Assembly: GCA_008360975.2 (NCBI GenBank)
Contig: CM039182.1
Location: 85,591,405-85,655,404 of the forward strand
Length of the DNA: 64,000 nt
Direction: 5' to 3'
DNA from: Lichenostomus cassidix
Taxonomy: Eukaryota; Chordata; Aves; Passeriformes; Meliphagidae
This document shows positions 11,441 to 24,600 of the stretch, in pieces; positions within the stretch are counted from its first letter, which is position 1, and every line of letters starts with the position of its first letter. A model generated the notes under the pieces. The model saw nothing but the letters and a program-made list of their open reading frames with translations, ran no database searches and was not told the DNA's origin. A program made the position numbers and the translations under genes.

Positions 11441-14400
11441 CAAAAGGTTAATGCTCAAGATCTGCTAATTGGGAGACAGCTACTTTTCTGGTAATGTGAG
11501 GATGGATACAAATGAATTTTGTTTGATAAAAATGCTGATGTCCTGGCTAATCCCTTGGATTCATTATTTTGGATACACGGATTAGATTCATTCCTAGTAT
11601 AGTGTCCACTGATTTGTTTTCAAATAAGTGTAAACCTAATGTGTATGAATAGGCACAATTTCCTGGAAAGGTTCTTTGAAATACTTTCTTACAATGTATT
11701 TTAAGGATTACTACTTCACATTCCTTTTTAAGAGACATTTATCTGTGCTTGGTTTTGTATTTTGCAACTACTTATGTCCTCTCTGTCCTTTTTTCTCTGT
11801 TCAACACATTTTCTGGGGTGTAGAAATTACTATGATTCTTCAGATTTCTTCTTAAATGCGCTAAAAATGTTATCAGCAAATAGGGAAAAGGCTTTGTTAT
11901 TTTGCTGTGCTCCCTCTCTTGATTGACTGTGCCAAGACAAAGTGAATAATATAGTAGTCATCATCTGCAAACATGAATGTTTGGGCCAGATCATCTCTGC
12001 TCATATGAAGTGCCAAATCTTCACTCTCTTCAGGAGAAATTCATTTCTCCACAGTCCTGAAAATACAGTTTCTGTTAAATTTCTCCTTAGAGCACCCATT
12101 TGACAAACTTCTTCTAAGCAGCTAATAACAATTTTAAAACAATTCTGCAGTTTGCCCTGGATTATTTCACAAAATACTTAATTATTATTAATTAAAACTG
12201 CTGTTGTATTTGTGTGAGCCCTAGCTGTTCAAATAATCTCAGGCTCTACATTCTTCTATTTATTTTCGCTTGCAAGTAGCCTGCATTATCACAAAAGCCT
12301 TTATCTGTGTAATTAGTTTTACACGGATTTTGTAATGAAAAGTGTATGGGAAAAATGGAATGGTAAGTGTGTTGGATGTGTGCCCCAAAATGACACCAGT
12401 AACACCAAAGCAGTAATAATATTAGCACCACACTATTAATGGCAGAGCTAAAGGACACTCTGTGACCAGTGGACGCAAGCAATGGGTCCAGACAATTGTA
12501 AAGAGTGTTACAGCATGTGGTACTTCAACTGTGTATCAGCCTCCAACTCCAAGGCTGTAATTTTGCTCTTACTCTTCTATCTGGGAGACTCTTTGAGAAG
12601 TTTGTAGGAAGTACTGCTACTTCCCTTCTGTACAGCCTAGAAGAGTGTGTGGCATGTACACCACCTTCCCCAGCCATGCTCTTGTTGCTCCTTGAATTAG
12701 ATAGCACTTCTTCTACCTGAAGGCATCTTCTTCAAGCCATTTCTAGGCAGCAGATCTGTGCTTAGTTAGCTCTTCTCTTGCTGGGCTAAACAACTCAGCT
12801 CTGTTAGTATTTTTGGATGGGGAATTTCCTTGTGTCCCACTTCTCTGCTGGAAATCCCCATCCTCATGTCCTACAGTCTCACTTGACTTTTTTGTCATGT
12901 TCCCTGTTTAGTCACTCTCTCGTTGACAACTGTAGTCCTCATTTGTCACTACTGGGCCATCTCCAGGTTACACTTTCATTTTCTGCCCAGGGCCTTGCTG
13001 CTTAACCCATTTCTTTGGCTCACATCAGATGCTCCATTTGTATATTTTCACTAGTCTGCTGACATTACAGTGTGCAAGTACTCTTTTACCTGGGTCACAG
13101 TGATCAAGAGCTATGGGAGGACAACAGAAGTCCCAGAATGGATCCTGAAGACTCACTGGTAATCTCAATTGATTCGATACATCCTTTCTTAATGGCTCTT
13201 ACTTGCTATTACTTCTCTTTTCGCTGTTTTTTAACTATGCAAAAAGTCTTAGTCCTCTGATTCCTTAACAGCGTATAACACAATGTCTAATGCATTGCTA
13301 AAGTCCTGAAAGATGAGATGTATTGCACTTCATCTGTTCACAAAATCTTTTACCTCATCTATGAAAAATATATGGATGATTTGTATGGTGTCCTCTTGCT
13401 AAATTGCTGTTGCACTTGATCCCATTTTTCATTTACCTCTGTGTCTTTATGTATTGTCTTTCTGAAAATGTATTTCAAAGCCTTTCATACTAATGAGGTC
13501 CAATGAAATAGCTTGTAATTTCCCAACTACCATCTCCTCTTATTTTTTTTTCACAGATTTTTTGTAAGTAAGGAAACCATATCTACTATTTCTCATCTTC
13601 ACTCCCAACTAGATGGTGCTGTTAAAAATATTTGTCACTAAACCAGCATTACACGTGAGAGAAATTTTTAGAAGTGTGAGATGGTGATTAATCAGACTTC
13701 AAGCATTTAATTTTTTTAATCGAATTTTTTTGCTAGCTGTGGTAGTTTCTATTTGCATATGCACATTCTCATTATTCACCCTATCTTTGTCTCTAAATTT
13801 AACCAAAAAAATTCTGATCGAAAACTTTGCAAAAATATTTAGTTAAGGCTTTCCTTGTGTTGTTTTTAATCTCTTTTCCATCCTTCCTCCATTGTGGCAC
13901 AGCATTTTTCCTTGTGGGGTTTTTTTTTCTGTTTATACTACCAATGGGATTTTTACTACATGTTTTCATATTCTTTTCAGGACAGAAGACAGTTAAGTTC
14001 ATGGGAGTTCAAACTTTATCTTTGTACTTCCTGACTTCTCAGATGTTTCCAGCTTGTGGACAGTTCTTTCGGCATTCTGTGTGGACTCTGCTTATTTCCA
14101 GGACCTTCATTTTACAAGATCCTGCTTGGTTGCTCACTGCAGCTTCATAAAAGCTACTTGTTCAATTTACTGTCCCTATTCTGTACTACAGAATAGGCAT
14201 ATCTCAAGAACCATTTTTATTGTTATTTTACAATGCTTTACTATGTTAGTGCAATTCTTAAGTTCCCATGCCTACCTTTCTTCTCTCTTATATGAATAAT
14301 CCTACTCATGTCAAAATCAAAGCTATGAAGATTATGTGTGTGGGAAAAGTGTTGCAGATTAGGGTCTACATTCCTTGAAGCACTTTCACTAGGTGCAGCA

Positions 14401-15980
14401 TTTTTTCACAGCAGTGGCTTTTTCAGCTGTGCTGTAAAAGCTGTTTAAGAGATACACATGCAGTATCAAAAGAAATGCAAAATATTTTGGAAGATGAAAC
14501 TGCTTGGATCCTGAAGAATGCAGGGATTTGTTCAGGTGCCCAGTATTTCTCTAATAGCCTAATTTGCCAATCGACTCGTTTTATTTCTGTCTTTTAAGTA
14601 TTATTAGATTTTCTTTTGGCACCCTGGTGATTTGCAAATGTACAAGTCCTGTACTAAGTGCTTGGGAAAATGGTCTTTCACAGAACTAGATTGTTGCATG
14701 GAAAAAGTTCCTTGGTAACTACTTATTACTTGGATTTTTGTTAAGTCTCAAGATGTCTCATGGCTGTGTTGCACTAACACTAGAAAAGCATATTTAGCAG
14801 CTGACTGTGCCCCAAAGAGCTTGCAACTGAAATATGTAAAACACATTCTGTGCCAAAGGAAGCAAACATCCTTTTCATGGTTTCTGTGAAATATGGGAAA
14901 TAAGCCAGTGTCACTCATCTGGGTCATGATCAGTGGCTGCTCCCTATTCCCTTGACTTCTCAATCTCTGTCTCAACTGCATGAAGGTTTTTCCTATTTTC
15001 ATCCGCTACAGTCATTAGTAGAAGTAGGAAATTTCAGTAGGATACTGGGAATGAAAGGAGACGAAATTTCATTTATCTTCCTGCTGTTTCACTTTAATAA
15101 TCTGTCACTGTACACAAAGGAATTGGTAAAAGGAGAAAGCATGGTATGTTCTCCACTGCAGCCATTGTATTTTATAGCCAATCCAGTAGGATTATGCATT
15201 AGCTATTAATCTATTACAGGGAGGTGGCAATGGATGGTCAAAAACCAATATGTCTGTTAATTTACTAATTTTGAGCAAAAGAGATGAACAGACTGAACAA
15301 AGTAGATGACAATGCAGAAAATATTTTTTGGTATTTAAAAACTTGCTTTTGAATTGAGTCTACTCTTAAGTAATATGACACACAGTTCTGAGAAGATATT
15401 GGGAAGTCTCAGTAGATTTAGATTTTCAGATTAGCTGGTGAGTTGCACAAATGTGACCTGAATTATGAGTCTCCTGTGGTTTCTACTTACAAATCCTTTT
15501 TCCACTACAAATAAATTATGAAATACATTTAAAATAATGAGTTAATGAAAAAAAGAATTTATTTTTTTCTAATGAACACAACTACTTTGAATAGTGTAAC
15601 TTTTTGTTGAGAGAATGAAAAAACCCTCTTCAAATCTCTTTCATGTGTAACTACATCCATTTACTTGAGCAGCATCAGTGAATCTAAGTTTGGCCAATAA
15701 AAGTCAGCTCAAATGTCACTTCTGTGTATGTCAGAAAGATTCAGGAGAGGTTAGGGAGGAATCTGTATGTGTTTCAGTGCTTACCTGCTATGTCATCTTC
15801 ACATCAAAGCAGGATACTGGGTCATAGCAAAGAAAAGGCGGCAGAGTTCTGTTTTGAAGTGTGTAATCTCATGTATGTACAGAGCTATTACTTCCTTCAC
15901 AGGCAGTGAAACTAGGTAGTCTATTCAGAAAGAAATAGTTCTTAATACTAACTGTGATTACAAGGAAATTCCCTACTATC

Positions 15981-16162
15981 ATGGTGGTGAGACTCTGGAA
16001 CAGGTTGTTCAGGGAGGTACAAACCTGGCAGTGTTCAAGGCCTTCAGCAACCTGGTCTAGTGACAGGTGTCACTGTCCAGGGCAGGGGTGCTGGGACTAG
16101 ATGATCTTTAAAATCTCTTTCAACACAAAAGATTCTGTGGTTTGTTCTATGATTCTATGATT
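15981..16162 (+). mobile_element. CR1 LINE, truncated 3' end
   Basis: A clear CR1 3' end of a different subfamily flavour from the copy at 1-185. It shows 'tggtgagactctggaacagg', 'cagtgttcaaggcc', 'caacctggtctagtg', 'gggactagatgatcttta' and a tail of three degenerate octamers ending at 16162. It is 5'-truncated with no coding content. Confidence 0.93.
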
Positions 16163-18483
16163 TATGAAAAGAAGAACAAACCTCGCAGAACTGCTTGCAT
16201 AATGTTATATTAAGGAATTTCCAAAAAAAATCTGATCAAGATGGTACTCAGACAATGAATAGAATTTCAGGTACCAGTACAGTGTTGCAAAGAGTGCTAC
16301 AAGAAGGTCTCCCCGGCACCAGTGTTGCAGTTACTCACCCAACAAATTTGTGTTCAGTAATCCATTTCAACAACAACAAAAAATGCAAATAATTTTATCA
16401 CTGATACGTTTTTGTCCTCAGTATTTTTTCTAAAATAGTCAACACAAATCTTTGTTCTCTTATTCTCATGGTTCGGGTTTTTTTTTCAGGGAAGAAGGAG
16501 GTATTCAAACAATCACAAACTTTTCCAGAAAGAATGTGGACATAATAGGTTAAATAGGGCTGATAAATCATGGTAAGGGAAATCTGCTCCTTCCTGTATC
16601 TATGCTCATTTTCTGAGCAAGATTTTCAGAAAAAAGGATCTTAGGATTTGTAGTCCTGCATGAACTTTTCAGGAAAACAATTTGGCCACATCAAGGACAA
16701 TCCCTTTGTTAACAGGCTGTTAAAATGATGGGTGTTGATTCAAAGTCCAGAGACACAAAAATAACTGGTGTAATTTTTAGATGTGTAAAATGTATAGGTT
16801 GCTAGTGGAAAAAACCGCAACATTTCTTTTAATGTTTATCAGTTAAAAACAAAGCATATTTTTGACTTGGCTTAATATGTCTATGTTGATTTTTCTTAGC
16901 TCTGGAGCAAGAGCTGCAATACAAATAGAATGGCATAGCTATTTACCCAGCAGTCGTCCAGAAAAACTGACCTGATTAAGGTGAAAATTTTTCATTGAGG
17001 CAGTTTTCTATTGCTGTGTTAGATATTTGTTTTGAAAGGGCATGTTTTTTTGCAAGTTTATTTTAATAACGCCCCACTTCCCAGACCCCAAATATTAAAC
17101 TTAAAAATTAATACCTTTTTTAATTTAAATAGTGCTCTGTAATGCCTTCTGAGTATTACAGTTTAGATGCTTCTTGCTCCTGTTCTACTTAGGGGCTTGT
17201 TTTCCTGTTTGGACCTAGTCTTCCATGACATGCCACTATCTCTGCTTTATGGCTGTGGACATAGCCTTTTCTCTGATGAATTGAGGGAAATACAGTCTAG
17301 TAATGTAGCTACACAAGGCAATGAGAATATGAGTCACTCTAATATCTGTGAGTGCCAAAAAATTGTATTTAAAGCTCCCCTGGAAAATTTAATTCTTTTC
17401 TGCAAGAGGAAAAAAACCCACAAATATTTTTAATTACCTCTAAACACCTAGTTTTTATTTACTGTTGAATATGTAAGGTGACTTCCATAAAATTATTTCA
17501 CAGGATATGAGCTTAGAGTTTTATCTGAGCAGAAACCTAATATTGTGAGTGAAAGCCTCAGTCTGAATTTTTGTACAAATGATTTTATCTGACAGGTGGA
17601 AGAGAAGGGTGATTTTGAGTCAGGAGCAGGTTGGGCTATTGGTATTCTTCAGCCATACTCTATTTGTACTGAGAACTTTTTTGTTGATGTCTCTATTAAT
17701 CTTTCTCTCCGTTCATAGCATTTGAGGCAGAAAGCATTTTTTCACCCAAGTGTTGTGCATGTGGCATGGCCCACACAACTGAAATTCATCTGTGAACTAC
17801 ACTGTCAGCTTGACATCAATTACTGTCTGTGGCTCTAGGATAGGTATCTTTAGGCATCAAGGAACAAAGAGAAGCTGTATTTCAAAGCCTCAAAACCTGG
17901 TCTGAAGCTGCTGGTCTGAAAGCTCTCATCCAATTTGGATGGAATTTTCTCAGCTTGGATTGCTTAATCAATGCTCTGTTTTCACTTCATTGGGAAAAAT
18001 AATACAAAAAGAAAGATGCTCTATTAACAAATCATTTGTCATTTCCAAGCTGGCAGCAGAGGTTTGTGCAGTCATGTCTACTGAGTCGCTAAATCTTTAT
18101 GCCTTCTCCTCTTTGGAGAGTCATTAAGTTTAGAAGCACTAGCCTCTACAGGGCTGATCAGAATGGCTTGTTTGAAAACATGTCAAAAACACTGGACCGT
18201 AGCTTGTTAAAAACTTCCACATTATGGATCATTCTGATTGACTGGGCATAATTTAATGTTAATTCTGTTATTATTTTTAACACAAGTTGCAAAGATGCTT
18301 ACACATTGTAATTGAGAGTTTAGGCTGGCGTTGGCGCAGGGATGTAGCGCATCTAATCTCTTCCAATTTTTCTTCATATTAATCCAAAATATTTTTATTG
18401 TCTGTCTGTTAATTAGAAATTTGAGTAACTGTTGCTCAGTGCTATTACAAGATCCTGTACAGAGAAGTGTGGATTGCCCCCAT
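16163..18483. other. Non-coding stretch between two CR1 copies
   Basis: AT-rich unique DNA. A T run ending in CAG at 16480-16489 is followed 11 bases later by GTATTC, which mimics a microexon but has no other support. Nothing else is recognisable. Confidence 0.65.
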
Positions 18484-18619
18484 AACTGGAAGGGTTCAAA
18501 GCCAGGTTGGATGGGGCTTAGAGCAACCTGGTCTAGTGGAAGATGTCAGAGGAGTTGGAACTCAATTATTTTTAAGGTCCCTTCAACCCAAGCCATTCTA
18601 TGGTTCTACGATTCTGTGA
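18484..18619 (+). mobile_element. CR1 LINE, truncated 3' end
   Basis: A CR1 3' end similar to the 15981-16162 copy: 'ctggaagggttcaaagcca', 'ggttggatggggcttagagc', 'aacctggtctagtgg', 'aaggtcccttcaacccaag', and a tail of three imperfect octamers (CATTCTATGG, TTCTACG, ATTCTGTG). It begins further 3' than its neighbour, so it is a shorter truncation and a separate insertion. Confidence 0.93.
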
Positions 18620-21600
18620 CTGTTGAGAAACTGATTTTCAGAAAGACTGTTTGCCACATCTTCATTGTTGTCTGCTCAAGTCAAATGTCAGTGCTTCTAA
18701 ACACCAGAGCTGCACAGTCAACCTAAATCTCTGCAAGAGATTGTGAACTGCAGACCAGCCCTCAGCCCAACACTTCAGACCAAGCCTGGGTGCCAGGGGT
18801 TTGTGTTCAAACACAGAACAAGTGATGAGTGTGCATCCTGTGCCCACCCTGACTTCCATCAGGTAACCTTCAGTACATTCTAATTGTACCCTGGTGTCTC
18901 ATCTGCTTTAAGGCAGTGAGTGATCTTGACTTCGGGCAGGTAGAGAGATCAGGCACGTTTCAGCTGACAAAAGGCCTCTGGCAAAGGGGCAGGTGGGGCA
19001 GCCTGTGGAAAACCTTTGTGCCAGAATTCATTTGAACTTGTCCCTTTGGTGGTGATCAAGAGATGGAGGAGAGGGGAGAAACTCTTGTCCTTTACTCTCT
19101 TGTATTTCAGGGGAGTTAGTCTCTGTCAGGGAGAAAGAAGGGCAGTCCCTGTCCACACAAAGAGTTTTTGGGTCACTGCCTTTGTATGCACCATGTGAGG
19201 CTGTGAACTATGACTTTCCTCTCATCCTCTCCATTATACCACCAAGACAGATTCTCCTCTCCTCCTATAACTAGGTTTTCAGAGCTCAGCAGCAAAAGTG
19301 CAGACTGTGTTCTTCCAGAAAATGACATGACATTTTGTTAGTGCCAGAGAGAATTGGACTCTAGTATCCAAAGTCTGAATGTAGGTCCTTTTTTGAACAG
19401 TACATTTCAAGTTAAATCATTTTGGTTTCTGACCAGTTCGTAGGGAAGAACTACGTCTCTTGTTTACTGTCTTGTATGCTATAAATGCAGTTTGATTAGA
19501 TTATAGTTATTGTCCTTTGAACTTCAAGTATTTCCTGCAGTTTCCAGGAAAACAAAAGAAGGAAAAATAGGAGGGAAATCCTGAGATAAATTACATCATA
19601 TAATTCACTTTGGTCTAATTTGTGACTTTCAGTTTTTGAGCATTTCTTAATTTGATTTGCAGGTGATAATCTGCTGACAGAATAAATAGGAATGCCGAGA
19701 TAATAAGTAGGAAGTGCCGAGATTGCTCAGCCATTTGCTGTGGTATCACTCCCACATCAGGAACCTTCATCACTGTCTTGCTTCCAGTATGTTCTCTGCT
19801 GTGGTAAGTTTTTCAGACATACAATCTTCTTCTGTGTCAGGAGTTTTAAGCAGATGGAGTGAGATGAGTTCTGAAAAGTCCAGCCCTGGTCCTAGATGTT
19901 GTTGTCAGAACTGGAAGCTATATTCAGTAAACCTAATTGTACTCACATAGAACATGTGTAAGGTTTGGTAAGGCTGTAGAATGTAGTAAATACCACAGAT
20001 TTACAGGAGTCTCTATCTTTGGTTTGTGTTTCATTTGTCCCCATGAAGTAGACCATTTTTGCACAGTGTGTAAACTGTTTTTTACTTGTCTGTTTACCTG
20101 AAATTCAATTTTTTTAATACTGGCACCTGTATTTGCAACTTACGACTTTCCAAATCATGTCAGTTCCTCTAAATAATTAAAACCAGCCCTCTTTTCCAAT
20201 ATTAAAAACAAACAAACAAAAATCCATTAATAATTCTGACAACTAACCTTTGGAATGGAGACCTAATTAGTTCTTATTGAGCTTGGTCCAAAGATCATTG
20301 AAGTAATTTGGAGTCTTTCCATTAAAGTTAATTGACTTCAGAGCAAAATTCTCAGATACACTGGTTTAGCAACATAGGATAGCAAGCACTCTCTCTGTCA
20401 CATATCAGCAACATCACCTCCACACAGGCTGCATTAGCCATTCTGTTTGACATTGTTTCTGGTAAAGATGTTGTCTAAGTTGATTATGCCCCTGTGGGCA
20501 AATAGAGGACCTAGAAAAACTTTGTGCCCTGGGTACCTGTTTATGTGGCAGTCACCAAAGCCTGCAGCTTTCACTCATTTTAGTGTCAATGTGGAGCTTT
20601 CGTCAGAAGTGTCAACATTAACAAGATTTTAAACTGCAGGCGAATATAGAGCATCATTTGATCCTGGCAAGGAACTGTTTGCCTCAGCACTTGTGGGATA
20701 ATGTAGAGTAAGCAGCAAATCATTGATGAATCTGTAATGCAACACCAGTCCCAGGAGTACTCAGGCAAAATTGCTGCAAAGAAGAAGGAAAGACACCAAA
20801 AGTGATTAAATGCAGTGAAAGATTCAGACCTTGGGAGACCTTTAGGGAGACTCATCTTATTTTAAGCATAAAGGAAAAAATGGTACAAAATTATGTTCAT
20901 AAACATTTCATTCTGGCTTAATAAAAACCATAAGGAATCCACAGATGCTGAATGTTTACTGAACCTTAATTGGCCTGGAATCATCCTTGCAGTTACTCAG
21001 ATTTTATGCTTGTGGTAATGTTGACTTCTGGACATTAGCCACGAGTTTCTAGTGAACCTTTTGCACATTCTACCAGGCCATTAATTCTCACTGTTAAACA
21101 CCTTACATGCATTTGCTGTCAATAGAGATAATTAATAAAAATAGGTAAAAATTTGCATTGATAGAGGAAGGTGCTTAATCATTCTTTGTACATTTAAAAC
21201 ATGTGGAAAATTCACTAACAATATCCAACAGTACTTAAATGGGGATTAAAGAATTGCATTGTCAAAATGGTAGGTCACATCTGTCAATACAGACAGGTGT
21301 TCCTTAGCCTCACATTTCAGGGGTTGCTTACTTGCTCCCCGTCTCTGTTTGATCTTGTTTCTGGCTGCCATAGTTCTAAGCGATCCAGTGGGGTCAGTGC
21401 AGGTTCTTCCATAGTAATTGTTGGGACTTATACCATCTTTTTCCATCTCTGTGGTGTATTTGCTCTGGGAAAACAGGTCAGTCACTGGCCAATCTTAGTT
21501 GGGTTGACAGAGCTGCTTTCTTGTGCTTGGGTAGTCTGTTTCGTGACACAGCTTTGTTTCCTATGTTATTGCTGTACCTAGGAAGCAGGGTTCAAATTCC

Positions 21601-24600
21601 ATTTGGTGCCCCAGGTTACTTAATGTAACAAATCTAATTTAGTCAGTTTCAAATAATGACATCGAGATTAAAAAATTCTCCTTATCACATTAATTATCCT
21701 CAGAGTAATCCACTCCCTTTGCAAATTTATTTTGGAAACTAAGCAAGGTTATGCTGCAGTATTAAATACAGTCATCTGTTTGGATGAAAGCAGTTGCAAA
21801 GTTCTGGCTAATACTCTTACAAAGTTTAGATTAAAGTATGCATTCCACCTACTGATACCAAAAATACTGAAGTAATGTCCCAAAAATAAACATTCGTTTA
21901 AAGAAAACAAAGTGATCATTCTGAAAATTTCAATGCCATTTTGCAAAAATTTGTGTTGCATGATTTGTGCTTGAAATACTGTTTTCTACTTTCTCTTAAA
22001 TATGCTTCTCCATTATTGGAAATAAAGACACTTTTCACTAGCTGATAGTTTTGGAGGTAGATGAAAATGGTTGTTAATCTTTCATCAGCTGCAGCAGTGG
22101 GGATGTCCCATCAGACTGTATTGGCCTAAAATGATGTACAGATCTTTAGATCCATGTTTACATCCAGGCCAGCGGACATCCAAAGGAATTTGTCTCCTAG
22201 GTACCATCAGAAAAGTGGCAAGCAGTGTAGATGGGCCTGGCAATGAAGCCCTGCCTGTACCATGACAAAAGGGCCTCACAAGGCTTTTCAAGTCTGCAAT
22301 GAAGCACGTGCTCAAGGGGTTAGGCAGGAGGGAAGAAGAGAATCTACTCTTTTTTTTATCTGAACTCACAAAAATAAAAAAGAAAAAAGGAAACATTTTC
22401 TCTCAGGCATAACCAAGATGGAAGACAATGTCTTCCTGACAGAGGAACATATATTTAGCACCATGATTTATTGAGAGTGTTTGTGCTTGTTTCCTGAGAA
22501 ATACATAGAGCCTTTTGATAACGCTAGATGATAGCAATCTGCTCTGTGGGCAGATGTGCACATAATAGATGGTGCCTGAGGCGTATTTCCCCACATTTGG
22601 TGCATTCTCTTCTTGTTTGTCTTACTGAATGGTTTAGTTTTATTATATTGACTGTTGAGAACTGTATCTCCTTAGTGTCGGAAATCACTACCTTATTTAT
22701 AAGTATGCAGATTTTAATAATGCAGTAACAGTAACGATTTTTTTCTAAGTGTATGATAAAAATAGTGTCAATATATTCCTGTGGTTGAAGATACTTTAAA
22801 ATTGGTGGACTGGTCATGTGGATTTTGAAATAATCTATTTTTGCTGTTGTTCCAGATGATGTGAATTAATGGAAAATGGTCTCAGAATCTGTCTGGACAA
22901 TGCTTTTGCTTTTTTGAGAGCCTATGTACTATGTTTAAGCGTCTTGCTCTGTGCTCTCAGCTGGGATTTAGATGGGATCATTTTCTTTGAAGTTTTGTTG
23001 TTAAGGTTCCAGATCAATAGAGGATTTATGTTTGCATGTTTTCAAGTACACAAGTAGTCCTGAAATCAGTGAAAAAAGTTCTGACTTCATTGATGTCAAT
23101 GCCAGAACTCCCACTCACTTCAGACAGGCCATACCTAATGACATTTTTCAGTCAAGTTGTTTTGGGGCAGGAAAAGGGAGGATTGTTCTGTTTATTACCA
23201 GTGAATGAAAAGCAGTCATATGTTGAGATTTTATAACTGATATAGTGTAGATATCAATGGAGAACTGTCAGAAATAATTATTTCAGTTTTGTAAAAATCT
23301 TCTGGTTTAGTAATTCCAGTTCTTTATTTTGTCCTGCCTTTTAGATTAAATATTGTTAACCACATTATTATGATGGCATCAAATGTAATCTAAAATGATT
23401 TAGACAGCATTTAGATACAATTGATGCAAAGCTTCTTACCATATCAAACTAAAACCATTAATCGGATAAAAATAAATTGTTTGGTCATTACCAAAATGCT
23501 TTTGTTTTAGATTCCTGAATCTCTTTTCTTCATTTGTTTAATGGGGAGTTCTGAAGAAGTGACACTCTTTCTGATTTAGAGCATAATCAAAGTTTGAAGG
23601 GTTAGAGTTACCTGCAGAACAGAAATTTCAATTTTGACCATCTCTCAGTGCAGTGAGTACTTAATTCACTCTGACTGTTTGCCAACTCAAGGAAAAGCTG
23701 GGTACTAAAGCACTGTTCAAATTTGGAGCTTAGCTGGCTAATGTTACTGCTGATCAAAATAACACGAACATATGATCATACTGCTGGACAAATACATTGT
23801 CTGTGATACCCTGGTTTTTCACAAGATAATGAGTCTTGGTATAGTTGCTCTTATTTAGATACTCCATTTCTGATTAACAATATTTTAAAATAGAACCCAA
23901 GCTTTTGTTGAACACAGATTGTTTATTTTACCTTCCTTCTGCACTTGGAAAACAACTTCACAACCTACAGTCAAAAATAAGCCATAGTCACAAGTAAGTC
24001 ACAGTTTTGCTATTAAAAGCTTTTGCAATAGATTGATATGCAATATAGCCACTTTTATGGAGCCTTTTATTAATTTCCACTTATTTCTTAATTTCTTGTT
24101 AGTTATAATTTCTTGGCAAAGCACTATATACTAACAATAACTCTTTATCCACTTACCTGGTAACTTCTACAGTACCAAATGTTGTTTTTCTTTTACTGTA
24201 ATGGTGATGGACCGGGATTGTGGCTGTCTCCATACTATTTTATACAAATATGGTGTCCTCTGTTTAAGTAGAATGTATCCCATTCTATACATGTGGTTGC
24301 AAGAAAAGTATGTTTTGACATTTCATCACATGTTGAAAGTGCTGAGCTCTTGGATAAAATGAGTGCCTAGCTGGTGGTAAGATCCCCAAAATGTTTCTGC
24401 TTGTTTCCTAAAATATCTGCATTGTCAGAAGTTTTGTTCACACAGAGTCATGGAGTCCTTTGTTCAAACAGTGCTGACTATGGCGTAATAAATGTCCCCA
24501 GCTGTTTTATGGGAACCTTTCACATACAGGCTGAGTGACAAGTAGTCACATAAACCTTTTTCCATTGTTGTAATGGACTTTGAAAATCTGCTAAGCCCTG

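Larger units (their letters stand above)
5325..15980. other. Long unique AT-rich stretch without genes
   Basis: About 10.6 kb with no gene or full mobile element that I can recognise. It holds a candidate conserved element near 5870-6000, a G/T-rich tract at 7000-7050, a local duplication at 9331-9399, a T20 run at 9649-9668, and a segment at 11120-11440 that is open on both strands and looks low in mutational noise. Splice-acceptor-like pyrimidine tracts occur (for example before 13981) but none is followed by a convincing coding segment. Confidence 0.6.

Noticed and set aside
16480..16506. An 11-nt microexon-like segment between TTTTTCAG and GTATTC
   Set aside because: Such juxtapositions arise often by chance next to T runs, and nothing upstream or downstream supports a transcript.
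21586..21612. tRNA T-arm-like word 'gggttcaaattcc'
   Set aside because: No D-arm, anticodon arm or acceptor pairing could be found upstream. It may be a SINE scrap, but even that is too weak to call.
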